DNA from: Cerioporus squamosus
Lineage: Eukaryota; Basidiomycota; Agaricomycetes; Polyporales; Polyporaceae
DNA length: 64,000 bases
Direction: 5' to 3'
NCBI GenBank assembly: GCA_022592435.1
Contig: JABYQS010000008.1
Span: forward strand, 186,001-250,000
A model generated the notes under the pieces. That model saw only the letters and a program-made list of their open reading frames with translations. It searched no databases and had not been told where the DNA came from. Of the stretch, positions 10,749-22,657 are shown piece after piece. How positions within the stretch are numbered: the stretch's first letter is position 1; every line of letters starts with the position of its first letter. The translations under genes were made by a program, and so were the position numbers.

Positions 10749-12865
10749 ATGCACCCGTTCTACCCCCAGGACCCTCCTCGGGATGCTGGCGACATCTTCA
10801 ATGGCGGCTCCTCGGGCTCGCAGCCCCAGCAGCAGATGAACTTCCAGCAACAGCTCGGCAGCCTTCAGCAGGTCAACATGGAGATGCTCGAAAACCTTCT
10901 CATGCAGGACTCCTCCGGGCAGCAGGGCCAACAGCAGCAGCATTCGCATGCGGCGGCGAACCCACAGGCGATGCTGGAGCATCAGGTGAAGATCAACCAA
11001 CTGCAACAGCTGCAACAGTTGCAGCAGCAGATATTCCAGCAGCAGGTGCGTCGCTTTGCCCTTCTCGGATCCTGAGAGTCGGGTTGGATTACACGGAATA
11101 AGGGAGCGGGAGGCGGGGGAAGTGCGAGAGGCTATCGTATGTGCGCACGAACGCGTATCTGACATGTAAATCCTAGCTCGAGCTGCTCAGCGGAGGTGTA
11201 TCACTCTTCCCCACTCTACCCCCAGTCATGGACCGGTCCCGGGACACCCCGCAGTTTGGCTTGCCTACTCCAGGTACGTGCACATCCTCTTACGCGTGAA
11301 CGCTGAGCCTCACGGCTTCCAAGCATCGTCTACCGAGCTCCGGGCGCAGCAAAATACAGACTTTGTCTCGCCTATGCTTCTCCACTCGGGCGGGGCGGCG
11401 AACATGGGCAACATGGTGCAAAATCCGGCGATGCTACCCAACTTTATACCTCAGATACCCCAGCATATGCTCCCTTCGGCGCCGCACTCGGCCCCCGCGA
11501 ACATCGTCTTCCAGAGCCCCGCCTATCCTCTCCCTTCCCCTGGAGAGCTGGACATGAGCGAGCTCCCGCCATTGTCGAGCCCTATGCTTGACTCGTACCA
11601 CAATACTGCCAACTCGATGTCTTCTGCTGGCTCATCGACGGTCACCGGTCGCGTCCGAAGTGGAACGACCGGCTCGAAACGACCGAACGCGTCGTCCAGT
11701 GGCGACGAGTCCAGCGTGACAAGCAAGCCGGCCCGCAAGCGACCCTCGCCCGCCGATAGGAATGCGACGAGCGGATCTTCTAGCAGCAAGAGGGCGAGCA
11801 TGCGCGCCACTCGCTCTGCAACGTCGACGCCCCTCTTCCCGCCCACTGCGCCCTCGTCTATCATGCCAAGTCCGCAGCGCGGCGCGCATGGACCGATTGA
11901 GCATCCCGGCGACACGCCTTCGCCTCTTGACATCGCTATGCCTCCGCCTGCGCATCCCGTGTCGTCGGACGCGCCTTTGTCGGCCATCTCGAGGCCGTCT
12001 ACGTCGCCGACTCCTCCCCTACCCACGTCGCCTACTTCTCCGACCGTTCCTTCGCAAGCTAGTCAAATCCAGCCGGTCACTCCTGCCACCATACTCAAAC
12101 TCGGCAGGTTAGCGGTGGGGGGCACCTCGCTCTCGCAGCCACACGACGGCGCTGCCGCGCCGAAGCGGAAGGATGGGAAGCCGAACACGCGATCGAGCAA
12201 CGGTGCGTCGTCCAAGGCGAAAGCTGCGGACAAAAACGCCGGTGGTCAACACCGACCGATCCGTCCGGGTATGTACACGTTCCATGTGCCGCATGCCGCG
12301 TCCGCTAATTTGTCTCCTAGCTGGCAACGCAGTCATGACACCCCTCACGGCCTCCCCAAGTACGCCGTTCATGCCGCCGCAAGTCCGCAAGTCGTCCCAC
12401 AAAGCTGCCGAGCAGAAGCGGCGCGACTCGCTCAAGACGTCCTTCGACGATCTGCGCGTCCTTCTCCCGCCCATTCCCCTCCCCTCTGAAGACGGCTACC
12501 CCGACGAGCCCATCCTGCCCGGGGCGATGCCGCCGCGAGGCCCGCCCAAGGGGAACGCCGAGGGCCCGAACCGCGGCGTGAGCAAGCTGCAGCTGCTCCG
12601 CTGCGGGAACGAGTTCATCAAGGTGCTGAAGGGCCGCGTGGAGCGCCGCGACGAGGAGATCGGGCGACTGCGCGAGGAGGTGCGCCGGCTTCGGGAGCTG
12701 GTGGGCGACGAGGCTGCTGTGCTGCCCGAGGGCCAGGACATGATCGACCTCGAGCGGGATCTGGACGCGTGCGAGATCGGTGCGGGAGGGCTTGGGCGGG
12801 CGATCGCTGGGGGCCGTGCTGGATCGGTTATGGAGGGAGACTACGACGACGACGGAGACTCGTGA
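10749..12865 (+). CDS. Gln-rich bHLH transcription factor
   Basis: Four exons join in frame: 10749-11045, 11177-11273, 11324-12268 and 12321-12865. The start is the first ATG after a tRNA-side intergenic gap (MHPFYPQDPP). The N-terminus is Gln-rich (about residues 30-99, with repeated QLQQ). A long Ser/Pro-rich disordered middle contains basic patches such as GSKRP and ARKRPSP. The C-terminal exon holds a bHLH: basic region SSHKAAEQKRRDSLK, helix 1 SFDDLRVLLPP, a long loop rich in Pro/Gly, and helix 2 with SKLQLLRCGNEFIKVLKGR. This runs into a leucine-zipper-like coil (EEIGRLREEVRRLRELV) and an acidic tail. The His/Glu/Arg basic-region pattern predicts E-box binding (family knowledge). The target pathway is unknown; Esc1- or Ino4-like fungal bHLH factors are the nearest general comparison. 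Confidence 0.9.
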
Positions 12866-13377
12866 CGGTGTTGGTGACCCGTCCGGGGGCTGCGTCTTCG
12901 GGTTTGGGTGCGTGCGTGCTTTCTCCTCGTTTTCGGGAGCGGGTTGGTAAATGTAGAATCGCTATAACTTGTATGTATCCCCGCGAATTTTATTGTGTAC
13001 TTATCGCGAGATCCAGTCGTGCATCCTGCGCCGATTGCGGGCAGTTGCTCTCCCGACGCTTCCGTGTACTTACCCGCTCATCCACGAGACCAACAGCCCG
13101 CTTCAGACGACGCCTGACGAGCATGCACCGCGTACCGTACGCATGTTCACACTTGCCTGAAGGAACTGTGAGGCGATGCTGCTTGCCCAGGTCGCGCGAT
13201 CATCTCAGCAAGTGGGCGATCACGATCCGATCGGAGATCTCCCACCGCGTGCCACGTGGCCGTTATTGTCTTGGTTTACTTACCGTAGCCGGGGGCGCCT
13301 GCAGTTGCCTCCGCCCGCCACCGTCCCGCTCAACGCTCCTCCGTCTGCGCACTGCGACGCGTTAACCCTCGGTCACC
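12866..13377. other. Intergenic gap between bHLH gene and small membrane-protein gene
   Basis: This holds the 3' region of the bHLH gene and the presumed promoter of the following plus-strand gene. An upstream ATG-initiated frame from 13176 runs into exon 2 of the next gene, but its composition does not support it as the real start. No other gene is seen. Confidence 0.4.
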
Positions 13378-14088
13378 ATGTCACAGCCCATTCCCGCGAA
13401 GCATCCGATGTGCGTATGGGGCACGCCAGTCCGCACACGCGCGACCGCAGGCTTATCAGAGTTGCTTGCAGGTCTATTGTGTTCTTGCTGCACATCGCGC
13501 TGGATGTGCCGATGGCCGTCCAGGGATTGTGGTCGCCCCTGAATCTGCCGTTCCTGCAGATGACCAACACCACGCTCGTGTTCATCAAGGTGCGTTCTGT
13601 TTCGCACCACGGAGCAGAAGTTCTAACTTCTGCCCCGCAGATGTACGGCGCGCTCGTCGCCGGGACGTGCATCGCGTCGCTGCTGTGCTTCGGTCTTCCT
13701 GGTACGCCCCCCGTTTCCGAACCGCCCACGGTCGATGAGAGTACCCGCTGACCGCTCACGACACCTCGCAGAGTTCCTCCCGGGCAAGCGGGCGTTGGCC
13801 ATCGCGCTCTGCATCTACCACGCCACGTGCTCGACCATCCTCTTCAATGCCCCGCGGTTCATCCCTTACTCGTTCGGGGCCCTCGCAGAGTCGTACGTCT
13901 CACACGCCTATTGCCCGAGCTTGCGGCTCACAATTCGCGTCTTTGGGGCGTGGTCTGCCAGGTATCGTGCGACGCCGGAGGTCGTCTGGGGGACGCTGCA
14001 CGGCTTCCTCGGGCTGGGCTTCGCGGTGTGGTGGCAGATGACGGTGCAGATGGCCGCCATGGCGGCGCAGTTGACGAAGATGCAGTGA
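13378..14088 (+). CDS. Small multi-span membrane protein, 152 residues
   Basis: Five exons join exactly (13378-13409, 13472-13589, 13641-13701, 13772-13892, 13962-14088) to 459 nt. The start at 13378 (MSQPIPAKHP) follows a CACC context, and the first intron splits the codon before SIVFLLHIALDVP. Three or four hydrophobic segments are visible: SIVFLLHIALDVPMAV, YGALVAGTCIASLLCFGL, ALAIALCIYHATCSTILF and VVWGTLHGFLGLGFAVWW. The short C-terminus ends in AQLTKMQ. I do not recognise a named family. Its size and topology suggest a conserved fungal membrane protein of unknown role. The clean intron phases support it as a real gene. Confidence 0.8.
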
Positions 14089-15279
14089 AGATTTTTTCTG
14101 GATTTGTGAGTTGCTGTCCTTGGGCGCCGCGCTGATGTGCTTCTCACGCCGTTGCGTTCGCAGAGTTGCTATGATTGGGCTGTTGTAGTGGAATCCGCGT
14201 TGCTAATCTATGGGTATGCTCTTGCGTAACGATCTTCACTCTTTTTCTGCCGTGTGCATCTCCGCCCGCATCTTCGTGTGCGTCGGATCCATGGCGCTGC
14301 GATGAATCCAGGTTTCTTGCGGAATGCCGCGACCATTCACCACAGCCCACGGCGTGCTCCAGGCCTACACGTCGGTCGAACCGATACCGCCCGGCCATAT
14401 GAGCGGTGAGTGCCCAAGCTACCCATGCTATTCGCGTCGGTCTGAACATGTTCACAGTGGCACGGTATTCCGCTGTAGCGGTGAATACCCTAATCACCGC
14501 TCATGTGGACCCGGTGCCCAAAAGCACGGGTTCCCGCCGAGTTTGAGGCAGCGTCGTCCAGGAAACGGCGAGCACCAACGTGGTATGAGACGGTCGCGAC
14601 AAGTTGCCTGTGCGAAAAGAAGAAATCTAGGCGCTCTCTACACAGGTCATACGTGCTGATAGATGGTCGTGGGTGGGCAAGCAATGGTGGTGATATCTCC
14701 AGCGGTATGCGCGTCACCATACCACCGGGCGGTATGTTGGGGTGTACTATGGCTTGCCCTTGGCAGCATGATGGAGTTATGCTTCCAATTCCTCGAAGAG
14801 AACTGAACAAACTGCGCAACACGCATAGATGCACCCGCTTCGATCCACCACGTTCATGATCACGCCGACAGCCGTCTTGTCATCGAGCGAACTCATTGTC
14901 AAGGCAGGTGACATCGGCGCCGGCGAATACACCTCTCTACAGAGTTCAATGCTGACAGTCCTCCGCCTCTCTGCAGCCACCTACCCACCTTCCCGTACCG
15001 CGACTACTGGTCAGGCCCAGTCTTGCATTGTACTCTGGTTCTTGGTGCCTGTCTCCTGTTCCGACCAAACAAGGACACGAAAACTCGGTGGTAATACAAC
15101 GGCTCGGTGTGGGACCGGCGGCCGCAATGCTCGGTGTCAATGCGGACGCCCCTCAAGTTCCGATCGACAGATGCATGCGGGACACACGTCGCTTGCTATT
15201 GCGGGAGCCCCCTCCGCTGGTTCCCTCGTTTCCCCCGCCGGCTCCCTCGCACCGTGCACCGTGGAAGGCCGTGCGAGTC
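14089..15279. other. Convergent intergenic region
   Basis: It lies between a plus-strand gene and the 3' end of a minus-strand transporter gene. Several short frames are open on both strands, but none has conserved motifs or coherent splice sites. Confidence 0.4.
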
Positions 15280-17640
15280 CTACGTGGGCACGTACCGGGC
15301 GCGCGGGATGACGGCCCACAGCACGATGAGCGTGGACATCATCGACACCACGCTGCACGTCCCGCATGCGGTCGCAGTCGAGCGCACATACCGCAGTCGA
15401 AGATCAGTCGGGAGGGCGAGAGGTCGGTGGCCCGTTGGAAGGACAAACCAGTGTGAAGTCAGCAAAGCACCGGACAGAGGTGGAGGGATGGGACTGACAA
15501 GGGCTGCAGGGACGCGATCCCGAACTTCTGGGCGAGAAGACCGGTAATGAACGGAAGAACCGCGGAGCCGGCCTGTCCGGCGCCGGCGATGTACCCGGAG
15601 CAGGCGGTCATGAGCCAGCGCGGGAGGATGGTCGTGGAGTGGTTCATGAGGATGGGGAACATCGGCCCGAGGAGGAGGCCGACAAAGGAGACGGCCAAGG
15701 CGTTCTCGATGAGCGAGGGGACGACCCAGACGGTCACCTCGAGCCTGGGGAAGCGTGTTCAGAGGGACGGTAGGTGGGGGTTGTCGCTTGAGGGGAGAAA
15801 CTCACCCGATGGTCAGGAAGGCATAGATGAAGAGAGCACGGCGCTCTCCGAGCTGAGTGCGGATGAGCAGACATCAATGAGGTCGAAGTCGAACGGCTTA
15901 CCTTCCGGTTCAGCCACAACAGGAGGAATCGACCAAGCATTATACCTGTTCATAGGTGAGCGAGTTGCTCGTTTTGTGATCGAGGCCGCTACTCACCGCC
16001 GAAGAATCCAGAAGATATGTAGCCGGAATTTGAGCTCCCACCGCGCTTCTCCAGGATGTATGTTACGCTCCAGCCTGTGAATCGCAGTTCTAGTCTGCTC
16101 TTTTCCAAGGATGTCGGATGCCAAGGACTTACCACCCAGGGTGACTTCGATACCAACATATATGAGCGCAAAGAACGACAGTGCATGCACCGACTTGATG
16201 CGCATCATCTGCTTGAACTTGTTCGAGCCACCGTCGTCTTGCGCGGGTGACTCGCCCTCTGCCTCCATGACCGCTGCAGACAACAGTGAGTATTCGCCAT
16301 GCACATGAATGAACCGAGCAACGCTGACCTTCCTGACGCCTGCCACGGAACACCACCCACAAGAAGGCCGCGTTCGTGACGTACAGGGCAGCCGAGATGA
16401 TGAAATGGAAGGACCAGTGCTCGGGATCCTTCGCGAAGTGCGTCGCCACAAGCGGCGAGATCAAAGCACCCAGTCCTGTCCACAGAGTCAGCTCCAGTAC
16501 GACGTGCCATTCAGTCAGCAATTGAATGGCGTGGACCAACACATGCCATGGAGGCTCTCGAGGTGTCAGGTGGAAGCGCATGCGTACCGTAGGTGCCATG
16601 TAGCATGCTTAGCTTCTCCCGCGAGTTCTTCTTCAGGACGGCGACGAAGCCGGTCGCTTGCGCGGCCTGGATGGCGAGGGTGATGCCGATGAGGAGGTAG
16701 GAGACACAGATGATAGGGAACGGCCCTGCCGGGACGAGCATCACGTATGCGCCGATCTGGCATACAGCACCTACATATAGTTGCCGTGTGAGTGTTGCTG
16801 GGTACAGCGCACTGGGGACACGGCTGAAAGACTTACCTAGCACAAGGACCTGTACACCGCGATATCGTCAGCATACGGTGTTTAGAGACTCGGAGATGGT
16901 CTATCGTGTCAGACGAACCTTCCCAAAACCGAGGCGATTGGTCAGATACACGTTCATGAACGCGCCAGACAGGAATCCCTGGCAAGCGTCAGGTCAGACG
17001 GGGTGTACTGCAGGCAAGGCGTGGCGGTAAGGCTTACGACAGCATTACAGACGAAAAGCAGGGATACTACGGCGAAGCCGATCTATATACATACCGTGTC
17101 AGCAAAACCTCACCCGACACTGCACAAAAGAGTACTTGCATTATACTTCTCTTGTATCCTGGGAAGCATCGGCCCCGTGGAGGCATCGTGCCAGCCGTTC
17201 ACGAAGAGCGATCAGCACAAGGCGACGAAATGGATCAAGCTCTTGCGGCGGAACTCGGCCTGGCGAGTCGGGTCTGTAGTTGTGGCTGCCGCGTCTTCTT
17301 GAGCTGATTGTACACGGGCCTGGAGAATTCCGCCGCTTTCGACATCAGCACCGCCGGACGATGATGCGACGGCAGTGTCCTTCCGACCCATATCAGACAA
17401 CTGGATCTCCTCGCCATCTGCCTTCGAAGAGCCTCGAACAAGCTCCGCGCGGTGGCGGATATGCTCTACCGGCGCGGGCTTCGGGAGTGACAGGTTGAGT
17501 GAAGATGCCTGCTCGGCCACAGCACATCCGTCGTGACTCTCCGATGAATGCGCATCAGCCGCCGCTGTCGCGACAGCTCGCTCCTCGTCCCTTGCTGCAG
17601 CGACTGGAGCATTACTCGACGCGAGGGATATCGAACTCAT
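15280..17640 (-). CDS. MFS transporter copy 1, with an in-frame TGA in the first membrane segment
   Basis: Major facilitator superfamily membrane transporter, paralogous to the genes at 55581 and 63426. The start at 17640 (MSSISLASSN) opens a cytoplasmic N-terminus of about 130 residues rich in Ala/Ser/Glu. The first membrane segment reads SLIHFVALC, then a TGA at 17212-17214, then SLFVNGWHDASTGPMLPRIQ in the same frame. The paralogues have a sense codon there. Further exons encode IGFAVVSLLFVCNAV, GAFMNVYLTNRLGFGK, CQIGAYVMLVPAGPFPI, SVHALSFFALIYVGIEVTLG, the loop GYISSGFFGG, LEVTVWVVPSLIEN and a Gly-rich YIAGAGQAGSAVLPF helix, ending SMMSTLIVLWAVIPRARYV at 15280. The intron after the first helix (17083-17139) uses a GC donor. 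The substrate is unknown; BSC6-like fungal MFS proteins are a general resemblance only. Apart from the stop, the gene looks intact. Confidence 0.85.
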
Positions 17641-18616
17641 TCCCGAACGCTGTGCACTGTGGTTGCATGTCAGATCATCTTGTACTCGCGTACGAAGCTC
17701 ACAAGTCTCGTACGATGTGGGGTTTGACAGGTATCTGTCCGAGGTTCTCCACGCTGCCAATGGAGGACGATATAGGATACGGTGGCCGTCCAACTTCACT
17801 GCCTTCAACGCCGTACTTAAGGTCACATCAATTGGCACCTGATTTAAGGCTTGATAGGCTTCTGAGGCTGCGCGACGAATCCGATCACCGGGTAAACTGC
17901 GGTAAAACGTTCAGTACCCCGCATGACGTCGGTCCTGCAAGAGCGCTAATAGTAACTGAGGTCAACCGCTTGCTATACACCTTCTAAGGATCGTTACTGT
18001 ACGTCCGGCCGCGTCAGGATTTGTGGACTATATCGCCGACATCAATAATACTTGCGCAATTGGTGTTTGATCAATTCTTTGCCCTAAGGCCGCGCGAGAC
18101 CCGAGTGCGGATACTTAAGTCGTCAATAGGCCGCACTAACAGTAGTAGAATGCGCAGACTTCATGATACACGCGAGGTCGGGCCACTCCGAGTCTGTTCG
18201 AACCGCCACCCGAGTATGAGCACTCTCGACGCCTTGTAAAGCCGAAGGTCGTGCCAGAGCTTACACTGCAACCACCCGTCCCACCCGTCCCGCTACCCTC
18301 ATTGCAAGTGATAAACTCGTGCTGCCGTCGTGCCCCTTGCATCCGAATGCACGGCGGTTGCATCAACTGTAAAGTCCGCGTCTTTCGTCTTTCGCGAGCC
18401 CTCGTTCCGATGCACATCCCCGCGCCCCGGGTTTCCTGCTGTGCACGACCAACTCGCACGCGAGTGAGGATCTCTGGGCGGGGAGATATCTCCGCAACCG
18501 GTACTCCGGGAATCAGATGAAATGGGGAGAGACAGACGGAAATGGAGATAGAGAGGGTAAGAGGGTCGGGACCGGAGGAGCAGGGACACAAGATGGAGGA
18601 CTCGATAGGCACTCAC
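17641..18616. other. Intergenic region upstream of MFS copy 1
   Basis: This is the presumed promoter of the minus-strand MFS gene. No domain-bearing frame is visible. The part next to 18617 may be decayed sequence downstream of the DUF6533 fragment. Confidence 0.35.
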
Positions 18617-18680
18617 AGCTGACCGAGAAGCCCCAAATATCTCGAGACGGAGTTGAGGTATATTTTTTGGGATGCAGCTT
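18617..18680 (-). pseudogene. Exon fragment of a DUF6533-type gene
   Basis: Read on the minus strand, this piece encodes QKIYLNSVSRYLGLLGQL and ends at a GTGAGT donor. That matches the exon of the complete DUF6533 gene nearby (PKYLYFVSRYCGLLGQL, also followed by GTGAGTG). I could not find the remaining exons around it, so it is a partial copy or a decayed gene. Confidence 0.6.
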
Positions 18681-19206
18681 GCAGGGCTTCGGCAGTACCT
18701 GGTGAAGAAGATGTTGAACAGGGACTAGGTCGGGCGAACCGAACCTCCATCAGGAGTCACTGGCACTGGCAATACCCGTCAGCGTATGTGGTTACCGCAT
18801 CGCACTGTCGACGAACCTGCTCGAAGCTAAACCGTTGGAATGGACGCCAGCATCTATCCGCATGCATGCCCACTTCACGATGCTGCAGTGTAACATCCCG
18901 CGGCCGCTGAATTCCCGCCTGGTGTGCACGGTCTACTTGGTCGATGGGTGTATGCGCATCCTGTCATGAAGGGTAAGTCACCGACAGCCACGACGATCCG
19001 ACTCACCGCAGAACCGCTCGCGTAAGATTGCGCACCCCGGTGACGGCGAGGTTAGTACGCGAAAGAGCGACATACGGCTCGCAACCGATCACGAAAGCTA
19101 TGATACAAAGAATCGACCGCTCATCAATTACTTGATCTCTGTCGGTGCCTCGTTCCAAGCTCTGAGGTCTGAGCACGTCACCAAGCCCCTCAAGCCAGCA
19201 CAGATG
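18681..19206. other. Spacer between the DUF6533 fragment and the complete DUF6533 gene
   Basis: No conserved frame is seen. Upstream exons of the fragment at 18617 would be expected here if a second gene existed, but the first exons (LLYDLLTTLDDE type) are not found. Confidence 0.35.
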
Positions 19207-19224
19207 CTAGGGCTAGGGCTAGGG
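19207..19224. repeat. (CTAGGG)3 microsatellite overlapping a stop codon
   Basis: Three perfect copies of CTAGGG. The TAG stop of the minus-strand DUF6533 gene (19219-19221) lies inside it, so changes in repeat number could shift the C-terminus. The unit differs from the fungal telomere repeat TTAGGG by one base; an interstitial telomere origin is only a guess. Confidence 0.7.
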
Positions 19225-21503
19225 CTTCCACCGACGCAGCCATCGCAACCCCATTGAGTCGTCCGATCCGCGCCCATGCTCTACGTCCCCAACCACATCC
19301 CCATCTTTATCTCTATCGCCATCGCCCTCTTTTGACTTCCGAACCCATCGAGCCGCGTCTTCGTTCCTGGTGCCATCCGCATCCACGAGATCCCAGTCTC
19401 GCCAACACGCCTGCGCCCACTCGCTCTCACTCACATGCGAGCCGTGCGAGCCCTCGGTGGACAGGTGCAGCGACACGCGGCGCGGGATGAGCTCGATCGA
19501 CTCCATGCGCAGGCGCGTCACGGTGCCCAGACGGAGTGGGGGCGGGCTCTCAAGCGACTGGGACTCGAACTCGGAGGTGGTCCCGCCGGGCATGCGGATG
19601 TGTGGGATGTCCGCGGAGAGCATGTTCGTCTCGAGGCGCTGGCGGCGGGCGGCGGTTTTTCGGATGCTAAGCAGAAGGTGACAGCCCTGTGTTCAGTCCG
19701 GGAAGGGTGAGCGGCTGCAAGAGGATAACACGGGGCGGGTGGGCGCACCGAGTATGAGAGGACTGCTGAGACCCATCTGCGAGGTAGGTAACTATGTTCA
19801 TCAGAGATAACTCACGTTGGCAGTGTGAGGCAGTTGACGTACATGACGGCGACGGAGGCCAGAGAATTATCAAAGAACTGAGCAATAGTGCATACGAGCA
19901 TGAAAACTGGGAGCATATCTCAGCGGGATGCAGTCTTCTGACGGTGAGAACACTCACTAACGCTGCTGCAGAGCATGTTTTGGTGAGCGTCTCCTCCCAT
20001 GTACCCGAAGCATGACCACTCACATAATATAGTAAGCACTGCCATCACGGAAGAGGCGGTAGATTAGGGGTGTGTGGTCTAGTGGTCCATATGATATACA
20101 TTTGATAGCGTTGAGAGCAAAGAGGAGAGCTGAAAAGATGCGGAGATAAGTATTGTCTGAGTCGGGAGTGGACATCAAGTACGAACTCTCGAAGATGAGG
20201 ATAGGTATCCTAGGACAGACGGCGGTTAGTGTAATCATGAGACCAAGGGTGGTGCTAAACTCACCATGAGAGCTGATAAGTTGTCGGTGCAACAGCGATA
20301 ATACAGCCCTTCATCGGAATTACCGAAGGGAACGGAACCAGCGTTCGCATAATCGTCGGGAAAGACACGCCGTTCAGCACAATTGACGTCTGCGTAAATT
20401 TCAGCTTCAACGAACATAGATCAACTCGAGTGACGTACGACTAACTCCGTTGCGAATGCGAACCCCAACAAAAGGCGCACTTGATGCGAGCCGTTAGCTG
20501 AACGCAAATGGGGAAACAGGAGACGACTCACCCCTCCTAGACCTGCCATACAGTGCGTCTACGCGAAGCATCAGACTCATCTCCACGCTCAACAGCAGGA
20601 GGAGCAGAAACCTGTTCCACATATTAGCCGCTGTTTCTCGGGCTCTCCGACGACAGGACATTACGCACCCGAAACAGAACATGAGGTATTTGAAGCAGCT
20701 GCAGGCGCGTACATAAGGATGGCAGCTCTTAACAATATTTGAGTCACCTACAACATCGGCGCAACATTAGTTGCGAGCACGCTGCGCGACGGGCGTCAGT
20801 GATGGCCTATGACGTAGTTGGGACTCCCGAGGAAAGAAGCACTCTAGGTTCGAAATTACCGGGGGACTTCTTCACGAGACTCAAGGAATTCAGTGCTATG
20901 CACGGAGGTGGCAGCTACGATAGCTCTGCGCGTGTCAATCGTGCAGACTACCCTCAACGCCGGTCCGAACCGGAGCTAAGATGACACGAGCACACACATG
21001 GGTGCGCCTCATGGAACGGGGGGACAGATGGGGAACGAGGGAAACGGGGACCACGGCAGGGTGCAAATCTAAAACAGGGTGATAAGGGAAGGGACACTCA
21101 CAGCTGGCCGAGAAGCCCGCAGTACCTAGAGACGAAGTACAGGTACTTCGGGAGAGCATTTGCAGAGCTGTTGCATACTAAGCTTCAGTCGAGCTGCATG
21201 GGGCGCGTTTGGGCGGAACGTACTGACCTCCACACATACTCCACCTTAACGGCGCAGAGTGCGCGAACGCGGAGGAAGGAAGAAGCACGGTCACTAATCC
21301 CACCCGAAGTCGCGAAGCCCATTCACTCACCTCATCGTCCAGAGTGGTCAACAAGTCATACAATAGGAATGTAGCAGACGCGGCTGGAGGAGCATTAACC
21401 TCCGTACACGCGCATATAGTCAGTGAGACTGACCCGCATGGACGATCTGCCCGTTCGCCAGTCGCAGGAGGACTCGGAGGCCATCAGAGTCGCTCAGGCT
21501 CAT
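19219..21503 (-). CDS. DUF6533 domain multi-span membrane protein
   Basis: Mushroom-expanded family of about seven-span membrane proteins of unknown function. Exon 1 (21434-21503, MSLSDSDGLRVLL) and exon 2 (21331-21383) join in phase to give the family signature TFLLYDLLTTLDDE. The next small exons give VEYVW and then ANALPKYLYFVSRYCGLLGQL. Later exons supply CFKYLMFCF, FLLLLLLSVEMSLMLRVDAL, YGRSRR, IPILIFESSYLM, ALLFALNAIKCISYG, PLIYRLFRDGSAYY, FFDNSLASVAVMYVNCLTLP and IRKTAARRQRLETNML. A hydrophilic tail of about 130 residues, Ser/Asp/Arg-rich, ends at the TAG at 19219. One junction, after the SAYYI exon (near 20022), does not join in phase in any way I could find. The copy may be partly decayed, or I have missed an exon. 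Confidence 0.75.
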
Positions 21504-22657
21504 GTGCCCGTCTGGGTGCCGTTGCGTGTGGGATGGCGGCGGGGGAGGGTGGCCTCATGCGGGGACGCGGGGGCAGGGGAGATGGGGGAAGGAAGAGAAG
21601 AGAGGCGAGGTGAGAAGAAGGGCGAGGGGCGGGACGACAGCTGGGGACGGCGGGAGATGCCATGCGTCCGGTTCAGTTCGACACCTTCGCTCGCCCGAGG
21701 TCCGGAAGCGACTAAGTAGTTACTATCCACAACGTCTTTGCCCTTATTAGGCAGACATCTGTTAGATTGCCTCCTCGCTTCGCCGGCCCGCCCCCTCTAT
21801 GCCCGTGCGCGCAGCCCTTTCTACTCAACGCCCGACACACACGCTTCTGTTACTTATGGTTTGCCTTGCGCGACGGTGAACTTATAGCTCACACAGATCC
21901 TGACCGAGATGCCGGCAGCTGCAGCTGCAGTACTTCAGCCACTCGACATCGCAGATCGGTGCGATCATTGTCAATGGCCGCCACGATGCTCGTCGACGTC
22001 GTGGCTCGCGACTCGGAGTAAAGCACTTCCATAACCAACATGCCAACCAATATGTTCAGGTCCTGCAACCGCAACACGTTCTGCAATTACATAGTGCAAT
22101 CGCGTCGAGCGCCGCGCCGTTACATAACGTAGCGCAAACGTAGCGGCTCAAGTACCCGCAGTACTGGCAACCGGGTCCTGATAAGTAGACCATGTCACTG
22201 TCACTGTGCTAGATGCATTCTGATGCGTCTACCTGGACTAACGTGCGAAAAAGCTGCCAGGGGTTGGGCAGAAAGACAGTGATAGTTCTTGGCACAACTC
22301 TCCTGGAAATGCTTCTGGTAACGCGAACGGCGGGGACCGTAGTACGTACATGTCAATCAACCTGTCTCGTTCACGTCCTTGTACGTTCTCGACCGCGGAT
22401 ACGAGGGACGATAGGGCGGCGGACGTGTAGAAGATCCGTAAACCTTGGCAAGTTGAGGTCGGTGGGGTCAGCGGTGTCAAAGTTAACGGCAGTCCGCGCA
22501 TATGAGATGCCAGCGGCATATCGCATGGACTGGAGCACAGTACATAAAGGAAGAGACGGATAGACTAGAATACACGCATTAGCAGCGACATATAATACAG
22601 ATCGCACCTGCCTCAACCGTAACCCGACCACTGCCGAGTCCCACACAGCGTCGCAAC
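21504..22657. other. Intergenic region upstream of the DUF6533 gene
   Basis: It lies between the DUF6533 start and the RPB11 stop. A purine-rich stretch runs at about 21540-21660. Frames on both strands are short and carry no recognisable motif. Confidence 0.4.

Noticed and set aside
13176..13590. Alternative ATG at 13176 for the small membrane protein
   Set aside because: It reads through an intron-like stretch and adds a low-complexity leader; the 13378 start with a short first exon gives exact phases.
19207..19224. Interstitial telomere repeat
   Set aside because: The unit is CTAGGG, not TTAGGG, and only three copies are present.
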